From contig NZ_JACNMU010000001.1 of NCBI RefSeq assembly GCF_014901205.1, positions 1 to 64,000 on the forward strand: a stretch of DNA of 64,000 nt, written 5' to 3'. Of this stretch, positions 28,905 to 38,253 are shown in pieces (position 1 is the first letter of the stretch; every line of letters begins with the position of its first letter). The translations under genes and the position numbers were made by a program. The DNA comes from Meridianimarinicoccus sp. MJW13. GTDB taxonomy: Bacteria; Pseudomonadota; Alphaproteobacteria; Rhodobacterales; Rhodobacteraceae. The notes under the pieces were generated by a model. That model did not search any database. It had not been told where the DNA came from and was given only the letters and a program-made list of their open reading frames with translations.

Positions 28905-29063
28905 ATGCAACGGTTCAAGGCGTTTGACAGGCCATTTGCGCGGACTGATCTGCACGCCGCCCTTGGCGATTGGCCGGCAAAGCCGAACCCTCCGTTTGTG
29001 CCCGGCCACGAAGGTATCGGCATCGCGGCAGAGGTCGCAGGTCTTGTGGAAGCGGCAACGTAA
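28905..29063 (+). pseudogene. Fragment of an AdhP-type zinc alcohol dehydrogenase
   Basis: The frame from ATG 28905 to TAA 29063 includes [20 protein letters not shown] followed by [11 protein letters not shown]. This is the catalytic zinc region of AdhP-like alcohol dehydrogenases, including the GHE ligand motif. The preceding 40 or so residues of the family, including the CGVC ligand, are missing ([13 protein letters not shown] joins directly), and the rest of the protein is absent downstream. It is therefore an internally deleted and truncated remnant, divergent from the TetR gene. Confidence 0.6.
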
Positions 29064-29266
29064 CCCTTGGCCTGCGAGACCCCGTCGAACCGCAACCCGG
29101 CATCGCTCCGGGCTGTTTCTGCAGGTCTTCCGAACAGAAGATTGACCCGATGACCATCAGCCGATGGCAGACAGAATGATCGGGCGCACTCGTGCTGCCC
29201 TCTTCCCGCTGTCCGCGCCGTGACCCGCATTCTGTGCCGGTGGGTAATGTGGTGCCAAAGGCCGCC
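29064..29266. other. Debris region without a supported gene
   Basis: No complete gene is recognised on either strand. Several overlapping short frames show codon bias typical of the genome but no motif. The region lies between two gene fragments and looks like eroded coding sequence. Confidence 0.35.
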
Positions 29267-29635
29267 TCAGAAGTTGACCCTGTCGCCGCCCGTGCGCTGC
29301 GGGCCAATCACGGTGTTCAGCGGGTGGTCATTGGCCTGGGTGTCAGGGCCGACAACCTTCACGTCTTTCTCGACCCTCCATTCGGCAGCCGAAAGCACCA
29401 GACACGGACAACCGGCAAAGTAATCGCCTTCCTTGTAGTCAAGGTGACAGCCGGTATTGATGATCGGCACCTCGACGAGGAAGCGCGTGCCCTGCACCAG
29501 TTGGGCGGGCGCATTGATGCGCATGGTGGTGGTGAATCGCCGGATCAGCACGCCGGACTTGGCCGTAGACCAGGCCCGAACCCTGATCGCGCAGGAAGGC
29601 TGGGTGTCGGAAAGCGCAAGCGCGGCGCTGTTCAA
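29267..29635 (-). pseudogene. C-terminal fragment of an unidentified protein
   Basis: The leftward frame reads through INAPAQLVQGTRFLVEVPII, then HLDYKEGDYFAGCPCLVL and ends with GPQRTGGDRVNF. The composition and the ordered Cys/Asp/Gly pattern look like genuine, once-conserved coding sequence. I cannot place the family. There is no ribosome-binding site or plausible start; a second frame upstream (MSWASPHFAVIFKPIEQ, near 29675) may be an earlier piece of the same gene after a frameshift. A short intact gene is possible but less likely. Confidence 0.35.
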
Positions 29636-29985
29636 TTGGCTTGAAGATAACTGCGAAATGCGGGCTGGCCCATGACATCAACGAACACACCGCTGGCATC
29701 TCGGCCATCGGCTTTGCCTGCGCAGATCTGAGCGGCCGCTACCACGCGATTTCAGTACCTGTTCCCTCCTTTCGAATTGACGCGCTCAAGGCACGACTGG
29801 AAGGCGCACTCAACGATACGCGCGCCACGGTACTGAACGAGTTTTCCTTCGAACACCGACGTCGTGTGCCGGGGCCGCCCCCTCAGGCGAGACCCTGGGG
29901 GCCGATCCCATGGCGCCTTCCAAGAACGGCACGGCAAAAGAACCCTCTGCCCGCGCCGTCATTTTTCCCATGTACCGTTGGCTGC
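29636..29985. other. Gap between gene debris and the autotransporter stop
   Basis: No supported gene. Frames on the minus strand continue weak coding-like sequence next to the 29267-29635 fragment, but none has a start signal or a recognised motif. No clear terminator for the autotransporter was found. Confidence 0.35.
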
Positions 29986-32900
29986 TCAGAACCTCTTGGT
30001 GAAGCGCAGCAGGCCACGATGGCTTTGGTAATCGTCACCGACCGAGCCCTGATATTCCACCTTGATGTCCATCCCAGCCGCTGCATTGGCAAACGACAGC
30101 CCAAGCCCGAGTTGGCCCACGACGGGCGCAATCGGCACACTGGTCGAGAAATTGCCCGCTCCGGCAGGTGCCTCAACAAGACGTGCTGTGGTTGACCAGT
30201 CATCCTCGGACGACAGGCTGATGCCCAATGTCGTCGCGGCGCCGATGTCCCAGCCGCCCTGCCGAACCATGCGCGTGCCGATCTCGACCGATGGCGTGAC
30301 CACGATGGCGGTGGCCGACCCGGAAGCAACATCAAGATCGAAGATCCCGGCACCGCTTTCCGTGTAGCCGCCAGCGCGCGTGTGCACGAGATCGATGTCG
30401 AGGATCGGCATGACATAGCCTTGTGGCGTGTCCGCCATGGTATAGGCGGCCCGAATGCGTCCGCTCAGCGTGTTGAGGTCGGACTTGCCCGTTGCCGTGC
30501 CGGTGAACCCCGGCACCGAAACACGCCGTTCCGTGTCGAAACTGCCCCAGCTGCCCCCCAGCGCGCCGGACAGCGTGAAGTTGCCAAAGCGACGCCCCAC
30601 CGACACCGCCAGAAACCCGTTGTCCCCTTCGACGCTCGAAAGACTGTTGTTGCCGGTGTAGTTCGAATGTTCGTAACCCGCGGCGAAGCCCGCGATCCAG
30701 TCTTCATTGACATCGACCTGCGCACCGCCGCTGAAGCCATAGGTCGTGCCGTCATAACCATTGGTGCCGGACTGGTCCGTATAGCCCCGGCTGCCGTCGG
30801 CCCAGTAACAGTTTTCCCCGTCTGCCGAGAGGGACATCCCAAGGCGACGCGCGCAATTCATGGCACCGTCCAGCCGCCCGCGCGTCAGCGGCACCTGCGC
30901 CGCCGCCATCGCCTGGGATGCACCCGGGGTCAGGGATGACAGGGCCTGCGCATAGGCCGTGCCGCCGCCCGAATTGCCGGCCAGCACGTTCATGTTGGCC
31001 AGCAGCGTCCCATAGCTGCGGGACCGATTGTCGAAGATCGCATCAAGGTGCGCCCCGGCGCTGCGTTCGCTGGCGGTCAGGGACGCGGATGCGCTGCCAA
31101 AATGGGTATCGGCGACACTGAAGGCGATCCCATTCCCCACAAGTTCGGCCGCGAAATCAACCGCGGCAGTGCCGATCACCGTCGGCGCCCCGGTCAGCGT
31201 GCCACCCGCCGACACAAGGGTCACCGCGCTGTCCTTCAGAAGCGTCGTCGCATTGATCGCGATCGCCCCGTTCGCCGTGGCATTTCCGGCCACCTGCAGG
31301 CTGTCACTGCCCGCAGGATTGACGAAGTCGATGGTCGCTTCGGTGATGCCTGCGCCGGTTTGAACGAAGTTTCCACCGATGCGAAGCGTGTGACCACCGC
31401 GACCGTTGCCGATGACCAGACGCCCGTTGTTGACCACGTTGGCAGCGTATAGCCCGGCACCGCGCAGGGAATTGCGGCTGTTGTTGGTGATCGTCCCCGC
31501 GACCTCGCCCCGGCTGTCGCGAAGTAGGATATCGCCGATCACGGTTCCATCCTGAACCAGCACATCCGTCGTGCTGCCATTCACCGTGGTTCCGTTGGTG
31601 GTATAGGTGATCGCGGTGCCCGACTGGGCCGTAACCGTGGCACCGTTGGTGATGGTCACGGTATTTCCGGTGCCGGAGGCGACCAGAATGCCGACGCCCG
31701 CGCCGCTGCCGCCGGTCACATCCGCCGACACGTTGACGGCCACGGTGCCGACATCGGTGCCGGTGTTGGCCGCGCCTATGCTTTGCGCGAAAATACCCAC
31801 CGCGTCTGCGCCTGTTGCCGAGATGGCGCCCTGCGTGGTGACGGTCACGTCGCCTGACCCGAATGCAGACCCCATGTCACCGGCCGTGGAGCCTGCGAAA
31901 GTGCCGCTGCCATCGCCGCCAAGGCCACCGCCGCCACCGATGGATTGCGCAATGATCCCGTGTGCCATTGCCCCGGTCGTCGTGATCGTGCCGTCCACGG
32001 TGACGCTGACAGCACCGCCGACACCATCGGCCGATTGAAGAAAGCCGGGTGTGACGTCGAACGGGCCGACCGACAGGTCACCGCCGATGCCACCGCCGCC
32101 GCCGATGGATTGCGCGATGATCCCGTGTCCCCCGGAGCCGCTGGTCGTGATGGAGGTTCCCGACGTCAGGTCAAGGCTGACAGCGCCGCCGTTGCCGCCG
32201 TTGCCGCCAAACCCGCCTACCTGAACGCTCTTGACGCCATCGGCGCTGCCAACACCGCCAATGCCCCCGCCCCCGCCGATGGACTGGGCAACAATGCCGA
32301 AAGACCGGTCGCCAGTGGTCTGGATGGTGGACCCAAACGTCAGCGAAACGTCGCCCGCATCGCCCGCCGAGCCGCCCTGCCCACCGACGATGATGGCCAC
32401 CGAATGACTGCCTGCGTCATCCTGCGATGCGGCGCTGCCGGCCCCGCCAATGCCGCCGCCGCCACCGATGGACTGGGCAATGAGCCCATGCGAGTCGTCG
32501 AGACCAGTTGTGATGTCGATAAAACTGTTGCCCGAGGCCGGAATGGTCACGGTGCCGCCGGTGCCGGAAGTCCCGCCACTGCCGCCGACGCCGCTGCCGA
32601 CTGTCAGCGTGCCCGCAGCCATGGCAGATCCATCACCGCCTTGCCCGCCGCCGCCACCGATGGACTGCAGGACAAGGCCGTTTGCCATGTATCCCAACGT
32701 GATAACCGAGGCGGTGCCGCTGGAAAAACTCGCCGTGACGGGGCCGCCATTGCCCGCCGTCCCGCCGGTTCCGCCTACGGCAATGTTGACCTGCGCGGTC
32801 TCGCCGGTACCCGAGGCCATGGCCGTGCCGCCCGTACCGCCACCGCCGCCGATGGCCTGAACCACGACGCCGTCAGCCCAGTCACCGGTTGTCTGGATCT

Positions 32901-35900
32901 CGCCGTTGTAGTCGAACGTCGCGCCACCGCTGCTGCCGCCGGTGCCGCCCGCACCGCCGACCGCGACGGTCAGGGACACATCGATATCGTCGTCGCTGTC
33001 GTCCTGGGGCGCGAAGGCCGACGGGCCGCTGCCGCTGTCTTCACCGGCCGACCCGAGACTGCCGCCCAAACCGCCGCCACCGCCAATCGACTGGACTAGA
33101 AGGCCGTCCGCATCGACCCCTTTGGTCTGGATCCCGCTGCCCGAGATGCTGTTCACCGTGACCAGGCCGCTGCCCCCGCCCTGACCGCTTTTCATGCCAA
33201 CGTTGACGGTCACCGTCCCGGTGTACGTGTCGTTCTCGTCGTCTTCGACGGCCTCTTCGCCACTGCCCTTGATACTGGCACCGAGCTGAATCTCTCCGCC
33301 CTGCACGGTGCCGCCGCCGCCGCCGATCGATTGCACAACCGCCCCGCGCGACCCCGCGCCCGAGGTCAGGATCATGCCGTCCTGGTAGAGTGTGAGATCG
33401 GCGGTGCCGCCTGTCGCGCCGCTCTCGCCGCTTTCGATGATGCCGCTTGATCCCAGATCGAAGGTCAGCGCCACTGTTGCCGCGCCGCGGATCGTATCGG
33501 TCTTGCTTGACGGGACGCCGCTGTTGCCGCCACCGCCGCCGATGGACTGTACGACCACGCCGTTCGAATAGGCATCGGTGGTGGTGACAACCGACGGGAT
33601 TCCCGCCGGTGTCGAACTGCCAAGGGCCACGCTGGCCGTCCCCCCGTTGCCACCATTGCCGCCCGCACCGCCAAGGGCGCCGTTGATGGTCAGGCCGTAT
33701 TGCTGGGTTGAATCCGGGATTGTCGTCGTCGCGGTCGAGGCATCGCCACCAGACCCGCCGCCACCGCCAATGGACTGGGCCAACACGCCATGCGCACCGG
33801 CACCATAGGTCAGGATCGAGGATTGATCCGACAGGGTGACCGTGGCTGCCTGCCCGTCTCCGCCCGCACCACCGCGACCGCCAAGTGCAAATTGCGCGTT
33901 GAGCGTCACCGTGAAGTCCGGATCAGTCGGGTCGAGCGGCACACCTGTTGTGATGGCGCTGGCCGCGGTCGCACCGCCGGTGCCGCCGCCACCGCCAATG
34001 GACTGCGCAAGAATGCCGATGGAATCGTTCGTCGTGGCCGGGTTGCCGCCGCCGGTCGAGATGGTTGTTTGCTCGGTCAGCGTGACAGCGACATCGCCAC
34101 CGTCGCCGCCGGCGTTGGCAAGCCCGCCGACGGTCAGGCCGATGTTGAGGAAACTGGCAGCCTTGCTGGTACCCGATCCGCCCGACCCGCCGCCGCCGCC
34201 AATGGACTGCGCGACGATCCCCGCCGAGAGCGACTCTTCGGTGGTGATGTTGGAGTTCGACAGCGTCGCTGTGACGGCGCCGCCCGCGCCTGCCGCCGAT
34301 GCGGACCCCCCGATGGCAAACTGGAACGTGTCAAGAATGCCGCCGGTTTGCGCAATGCCCCCGGACCCGCCGCCGCCGCCGATGGATTGCAAAAGCAGAC
34401 CCGCCGAAGAGGTGCTGACCGTGCGCACACGCGCCCCTTCCCCGTTGGTGACCTTGACCGAACCGCCGTTGCCGCCGCCGCCGGACTGGCCGCCGATCGC
34501 AGCGCCCGGAATGCTGAAGATGCCGATGCCGAAGGCGCTGCCGCCCGCACCGCCCCCGCCGCCGATGGATTGGGCCTGAAGCCCCGGTGCAAAGGTGCCG
34601 TTGGTCGACAGGGTTCCGATGGCCGTGACCTCGACCCTGCCGCCGACCCCTGCGCCACCGCCGGCCGACCCGATGGCAAGCACGCCGGTGCTGCTCGATC
34701 CCGAGGTTCCCGCCGCACTGCCGCCCCCGCCACCGACCGATTGCGCCAGAACAGCAACCGCCGCATCGCCGGTTGTGCTGATCGAGCCAATGTTGGAGAC
34801 GGTCGTCGATCCCGCCGCCGTGCTGCTGTCGCTGCCCCCGGTCGCACCGATACTCACCGTCGCGCCAGAGACACCCGCCGACCCGCCACCGCCGACGATG
34901 GATTGGGCAAGTATACCGGTCGCATTGTAGCCTTGGGTCGTGATGGTGCCGTCATTGGACACCGATACGGCACTGCTTGATCCACCCGAGCCACCCGAAC
35001 CGCCCAAGGCGATCACAAGCCCGTCCGCCGCGCCGCCCGCACCCCCGCCACCGCCGATGGACTGGGCAAGGATGCCATTGGCCTGCGCCCCTTTGGTGTT
35101 GATGGTGCCATTGTTGAGGATCGACACCGTATCGCCCGATCCCCCCGTGCCGCCCGAGCCGCCCGAGCCGCGCAGGAAGTTGCTGAAGTCCCCGCCATCG
35201 CCGCCCCCACCGCCGATGGACTGGGCAAAGACGCCAGCCCCGAAATCCAGTCCTGCGCTCATGTCGTTGGTGCCATCGGTGCTGATGGTTCCGCCCCCGA
35301 CGGACACGCTGACAGCGCTGCCGTTCCCGCCCGATCCACCGTCACCCGGATTGCCGGCAAACTCGTTGCCGTTGCTGCCCAGGCCGCCGACATTGGACAG
35401 CGACTGCGCGACGATGCCCCGGCCGCTGTCCTGTCCCGCGGCAGAACTCTGTGCGGTGATGGTCAGAGTCTGAGACGGATTGACGTTGACATAGACGCTG
35501 CCACCGGAGCCGCCGTCGCCACCGGTAGAGTTGTTGGCGTTCGACAAGCCCGCGCCGCCCTGCCCGCCCTTGCTGAGCGCAAAGATGGCGTCGGTGTTGA
35601 TGCCGGTTGCATGGATGGTCGCGCCGACGGAGACATCCACCGTGCCGCCGTTGCCGCCGCTGCCGCCGGTTTTCTGCGATTGGCCGACGCCGCCTTCCGC
35701 GCCCTGGGAATGGGCAAAGATGGCGGCACTGCCATCCGGCGCGGCGCTTGTTCCGGTATCCTCGACAGTGATCGTGTCGATGGCCGTAACGTCGACCTTG
35801 CCGCCCGCACCGCCGGGTCCACCGTTCTCGATGAAGGCCGAGACGCCGACGTTGTAAGCCCAGCCGCCATCGCCGCCGCTGCTCTGGGCGTGGATGCCAC

Positions 35901-36831
35901 GTGTCGCCCCGCTAGCACTGGTGCGCCCGACGACGCTGACCGCCCCCTGGTTGGTAACGGTGACATCGCCGCCCGTACCGCCATGACTGTAGCCGCCGCC
36001 GCCATCGTCCGATTGGTCGTAGGAGTTGTAGTTGTTCGGGCCCGCCCCTCCGACCGAGCGCGCGCGCAGACCGACGACGCTGTCGGCGACCAGCGGGTCG
36101 GTGGTGGTCCCGACGGTGACAGATCCGCTGGTCCAGGAGATATCGCCACCGTCTCCACCATCGCCGCCGTCATAGTCCTGTTTGACGCCCCCGTTCAGGC
36201 GGCCACCCTGCCCGCCGTAGGACCGCAACTCGATGCCCACGAAATCATTGGTGGTAGAGATGTCAGGAGCGCCACCCTGAAGCGTGACGTCGGTGAAGGC
36301 ACTGTTTGGCGCCAGCCGGATCGCGCCGCCGGACCCGCCGGGTGCGCCGTCGCTGTTGTTGTTTTCGTTGTTGTCGGTGCCCGGTCCGCCCTGGGTCCAG
36401 GCCAGAATGCCCGCCGCAGCATCGCCAATGTCAAGGTTGCCGGACACGGTGGTGGTCACGGTTTGCGGTCCGCTGACGGTGATGTCGCCACCATTGCCAC
36501 CGTCCGACGGCCCGCTGTAGGAGCCGTCACCGCCAATCTGCTTGAGGTAAATACCCTGGTAGGCGGTGGTGAAGGGCAGGTTGATGTCGATGTCGGTCGG
36601 GATATCGAAGGTATAGTCCGGCCCCGACTCGCCGTCCGTGGTCTGGCTGCCGCTGGTCCCCGTGAACGTGTAGACGGCCGGTGCGTTCGTGGACGGGAAG
36701 GTGCAGACGCTGCCGACCACTGTGCAGACGTTCTGCGCCTCGGCGTCCGGAACCGGGCCCAGAATCCACCCCGCCGCAAGGGCCATCGCAGAAAGGAATT
36801 GCAGGTATGACAGGTTGCTTGATTTTCTCAT
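29986..36831 (-). CDS. Giant glycine-rich autotransporter (type Va secretion)
   Basis: The 2281-residue protein has a signal peptide ending near EAQ at residue 33, a very long Gly/Ser/Thr/Asn-rich passenger, and a C-terminal autotransporter barrel from about residue 1990 to the terminal Phe (LLRFTKRF). The passenger repeats a 55-80-residue unit built round GVLAQSIGGGGGSGG; I count about 18 copies plus one variant, alternating with beta-strand segments such as VSVSNDGTITTQG. This is the fold expected for a beta-helical adhesin stalk. A non-repeating segment at roughly 1740-1990 links to the barrel. No protease or chaperone partner is adjacent. The start at 36831 lacks a good ribosome-binding site; no better start was found. 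Surface adhesion or aggregation is the likely role. Confidence 0.88.
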   Translation of the reverse strand: MRKSSNLSYLQFLSAMALAAGWILGPVPDAEAQNVCTVVGSVCTFPSTNAPAVYTFTGTSGSQTTDGESGPDYTFDIPTDIDINLPFTTAYQGIYLKQIGGDGSYSGPSDGGNGGDITVSGPQTVTTTVSGNLDIGDAAAGILAWTQGGPGTDNNENNNSDGAPGGSGGAIRLAPNSAFTDVTLQGGAPDISTTNDFVGIELRSYGGQGGRLNGGVKQDYDGGDGGDGGDISWTSGSVTVGTTTDPLVADSVVGLRARSVGGAGPNNYNSYDQSDDGGGGYSHGGTGGDVTVTNQGAVSVVGRTSASGATRGIHAQSSGGDGGWAYNVGVSAFIENGGPGGAGGKVDVTAIDTITVEDTGTSAAPDGSAAIFAHSQGAEGGVGQSQKTGGSGGNGGTVDVSVGATIHATGINTDAIFALSKGGQGGAGLSNANNSTGGDGGSGGSVYVNVNPSQTLTITAQSSAAGQDSGRGIVAQSLSNVGGLGSNGNEFAGNPGDGGSGGNGSAVSVSVGGGTISTDGTNDMSAGLDFGAGVFAQSIGGGGGDGGDFSNFLRGSGGSGGTGGSGDTVSILNNGTINTKGAQANGILAQSIGGGGGAGGAADGLVIALGGSGGSGGSSSAVSVSNDGTITTQGYNATGILAQSIVGGGGSAGVSGATVSIGATGGSDSSTAAGSTTVSNIGSISTTGDAAVAVLAQSVGGGGGSAAGTSGSSSTGVLAIGSAGGGAGVGGRVEVTAIGTLSTNGTFAPGLQAQSIGGGGGAGGSAFGIGIFSIPGAAIGGQSGGGGNGGSVKVTNGEGARVRTVSTSSAGLLLQSIGGGGGSGGIAQTGGILDTFQFAIGGSASAAGAGGAVTATLSNSNITTEESLSAGIVAQSIGGGGGSGGSGTSKAASFLNIGLTVGGLANAGGDGGDVAVTLTEQTTISTGGGNPATTNDSIGILAQSIGGGGGTGGATAASAITTGVPLDPTDPDFTVTLNAQFALGGRGGAGGDGQAATVTLSDQSSILTYGAGAHGVLAQSIGGGGGSGGDASTATTTIPDSTQQYGLTINGALGGAGGNGGNGGTASVALGSSTPAGIPSVVTTTDAYSNGVVVQSIGGGGGNSGVPSSKTDTIRGAATVALTFDLGSSGIIESGESGATGGTADLTLYQDGMILTSGAGSRGAVVQSIGGGGGTVQGGEIQLGASIKGSGEEAVEDDENDTYTGTVTVNVGMKSGQGGGSGLVTVNSISGSGIQTKGVDADGLLVQSIGGGGGLGGSLGSAGEDSGSGPSAFAPQDDSDDDIDVSLTVAVGGAGGTGGSSGGATFDYNGEIQTTGDWADGVVVQAIGGGGGTGGTAMASGTGETAQVNIAVGGTGGTAGNGGPVTASFSSGTASVITLGYMANGLVLQSIGGGGGQGGDGSAMAAGTLTVGSGVGGSGGTSGTGGTVTIPASGNSFIDITTGLDDSHGLIAQSIGGGGGIGGAGSAASQDDAGSHSVAIIVGGQGGSAGDAGDVSLTFGSTIQTTGDRSFGIVAQSIGGGGGIGGVGSADGVKSVQVGGFGGNGGNGGAVSLDLTSGTSITTSGSGGHGIIAQSIGGGGGIGGDLSVGPFDVTPGFLQSADGVGGAVSVTVDGTITTTGAMAHGIIAQSIGGGGGLGGDGSGTFAGSTAGDMGSAFGSGDVTVTTQGAISATGADAVGIFAQSIGAANTGTDVGTVAVNVSADVTGGSGAGVGILVASGTGNTVTITNGATVTAQSGTAITYTTNGTTVNGSTTDVLVQDGTVIGDILLRDSRGEVAGTITNNSRNSLRGAGLYAANVVNNGRLVIGNGRGGHTLRIGGNFVQTGAGITEATIDFVNPAGSDSLQVAGNATANGAIAINATTLLKDSAVTLVSAGGTLTGAPTVIGTAAVDFAAELVGNGIAFSVADTHFGSASASLTASERSAGAHLDAIFDNRSRSYGTLLANMNVLAGNSGGGTAYAQALSSLTPGASQAMAAAQVPLTRGRLDGAMNCARRLGMSLSADGENCYWADGSRGYTDQSGTNGYDGTTYGFSGGAQVDVNEDWIAGFAAGYEHSNYTGNNSLSSVEGDNGFLAVSVGRRFGNFTLSGALGGSWGSFDTERRVSVPGFTGTATGKSDLNTLSGRIRAAYTMADTPQGYVMPILDIDLVHTRAGGYTESGAGIFDLDVASGSATAIVVTPSVEIGTRMVRQGGWDIGAATTLGISLSSEDDWSTTARLVEAPAGAGNFSTSVPIAPVVGQLGLGLSFANAAAGMDIKVEYQGSVGDDYQSHRGLLRFTKRF
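31900..35230 (-). repeat. Repeats encoding the QSIGGGGG passenger motif
   Basis: On the plus strand the element appears as near copies of CCGCCGCCGATGGACTGGGC, recurring about every 150-240 bases from 31930 to 35220. Each marks one GGGGG-containing turn of the autotransporter passenger. Spacers differ in length and sequence, so this is protein-level repetition, not a CRISPR or an insertion-sequence array. Confidence 0.75.
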
Positions 36832-37220
36832 CTCGGACCGGCCCCCGGCGCTGATACTGTTCCCCTACCAGACAACGGGCAGACCGATTCAAACTCAAGC
36901 TTTTCGCAACCTATGCGCGCAGGGGTGCCTATCAAGCCTAGCCTGTTGCCCTAGGGTCACATCCGGCGTCAGCCTTGCAAGAGCCAAGGTTCGCGGCGGG
37001 CTCCGCCACCCAGGCCCGTCTTCCCCGACTGCAGGAAAAACGCTTTCTGCACATCCATTTAGGCCGATACCGAAGCCCGCTTTCGCGCCGTTTCAGGCCA
37101 AGACCGCGAACCTGCGGGCGGGCCGCGCGGGTGGTGTTCCCGCTCGTCCTGCTCGTTGTTTGGGGGGGATTGATCCTTTCGGCCGAGTGATGGTTCCGGC
37201 TTCTGCCCACCTGCTCGACA
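36832..37220. other. Intergenic region upstream of the autotransporter
   Basis: This 389-base stretch contains no supported gene. It must hold the autotransporter promoter and the end of the leftward porin-HupE transcript. I did not find a convincing sigma70 promoter or terminator; a GTTTTTCC stretch near 37040 on the minus strand is the nearest to a U-tract. Confidence 0.4.
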
Positions 37221-38252
37221 TCAGCCCATCAGCGCCAGCCGCTGCAGCGTCCAGAATGCGGCGATCGTTCCGACTGCCGGAGCGACGAGCACGCGGCCGA
37301 ACCCTGCCATCGTCGGTACAATGGCCATGCCAAGCCGCCAGCCGACGGCGAGCACGGCAATGAACGCGAGTTGACCAGCCTCGATGCCCAGATTGAAGCT
37401 CAGAAGCGCCAACAGGAACGGGCCGGTCGGCAAGCCGAACTCGCCCAACATGCCGGCAAATCCAAGACCGTGCAGCAGGCCGATCCCGACCAGAGGAAGC
37501 AGGTCTCGATCCCGAAGCCCCTGAGCCAGCACCACCTGCCGCGCCAGTACCACTATGGAAAGTGCGATGCAGGCCTCGACGGGAATCGCAGGCACCCGAA
37601 CCATGCCAAGCGCCCCGAGCGCAAGCGACAGGCTGTGGCCTAGCGTGAAGGCGGTAACCGCCAAAACCAGCAACCGCCCGCGCGCCAGAAGCAGCAGGCA
37701 CAGGATCAGCGCGAGGTGATCCGCGCCGCCAAGGATGTGGTGAACACCGGCGGCGAAATAGCGCGTGGCGATCGACGCGAACGGCATGCTGCTGGTGGCC
37801 ACGAGTTCCATCGGAACCGCAACGCCACGGCCGCCCGCGCGCAGAAAATGCTCTTCCTTGTCTCCGTTGCGCATAACGATCGTTCGCGCGGCCTCGACAC
37901 GCCACGGAAACAGGATGGCACCCTGTGCCGCGTCGCAGTGCCGGGTTTCCGTCAGCCGCCAGCCATTGTGCAACCGCTCGGCAACCGGCGCGACGCTCTT
38001 GATGCAATGCAGCGGCCAGATCGGTGCCGTCACCGGGTCCGGGCCGGTCACGCGCGCCCGAACGGTCACGTATCCCTCAGCCGTACTCACGAGGCGGATC
38101 TGTGCGAGGCCAAGTGCGGCCTCTGGGGCGGTCATGGCTTCGGCACGAAAACCGCTTGGCACCGACGGACCCTGAGGCATGCCGTCCATATGCGCCAAGG
38201 CCGGTCCGGAAATTGTGAGAGCAAGGATGAGAAGACGCAGAAGGGACATCAT
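37221..38252 (-). CDS. HupE/UreJ-type membrane protein with extracytoplasmic domain
   Basis: The 343-residue product has a signal-peptide-like N-terminus, an extracytoplasmic domain of about 150 residues, and then six or so hydrophobic segments starting with the family motif GVHHILGGADHLALILCL and AFTLGHSLSLALGALG. HupE/UreJ proteins are associated with nickel or cobalt handling. The HxxxGxDH motif is the probable metal-entry site. Start codons at 38252 and 38249 are adjacent; the first is one base beyond the stop of the upstream peptidyl-prolyl isomerase gene, so translation is coupled. It is the last gene of the operon containing an exported ureohydrolase, an enzyme family that includes nickel-dependent members. 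Confidence 0.82.
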   Translation of the reverse strand: MMSLLRLLILALTISGPALAHMDGMPQGPSVPSGFRAEAMTAPEAALGLAQIRLVSTAEGYVTVRARVTGPDPVTAPIWPLHCIKSVAPVAERLHNGWRLTETRHCDAAQGAILFPWRVEAARTIVMRNGDKEEHFLRAGGRGVAVPMELVATSSMPFASIATRYFAAGVHHILGGADHLALILCLLLLARGRLLVLAVTAFTLGHSLSLALGALGMVRVPAIPVEACIALSIVVLARQVVLAQGLRDRDLLPLVGIGLLHGLGFAGMLGEFGLPTGPFLLALLSFNLGIEAGQLAFIAVLAVGWRLGMAIVPTMAGFGRVLVAPAVGTIAAFWTLQRLALMG

Positions 38253-38253
38253 G

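Noticed and set aside
31900-35230. CRISPR-like regular spacing of about 20-base near-repeats
   Set aside because: The repeats are in frame, encode the QSIGGGGG motif, vary in sequence and have coding spacers of uneven length.
31945-36810. Several long plus-strand open frames opposite the autotransporter
   Set aside because: They are mirror images of the Gly-rich repeats (Pro/Ala/Arg-rich translations) with no start signals or motifs.
36689-37363. Plus-strand frame of 224 codons across the autotransporter start
   Set aside because: It has no domain or start signal and overlaps two genes on the opposite strand; it is a high-GC artefact.
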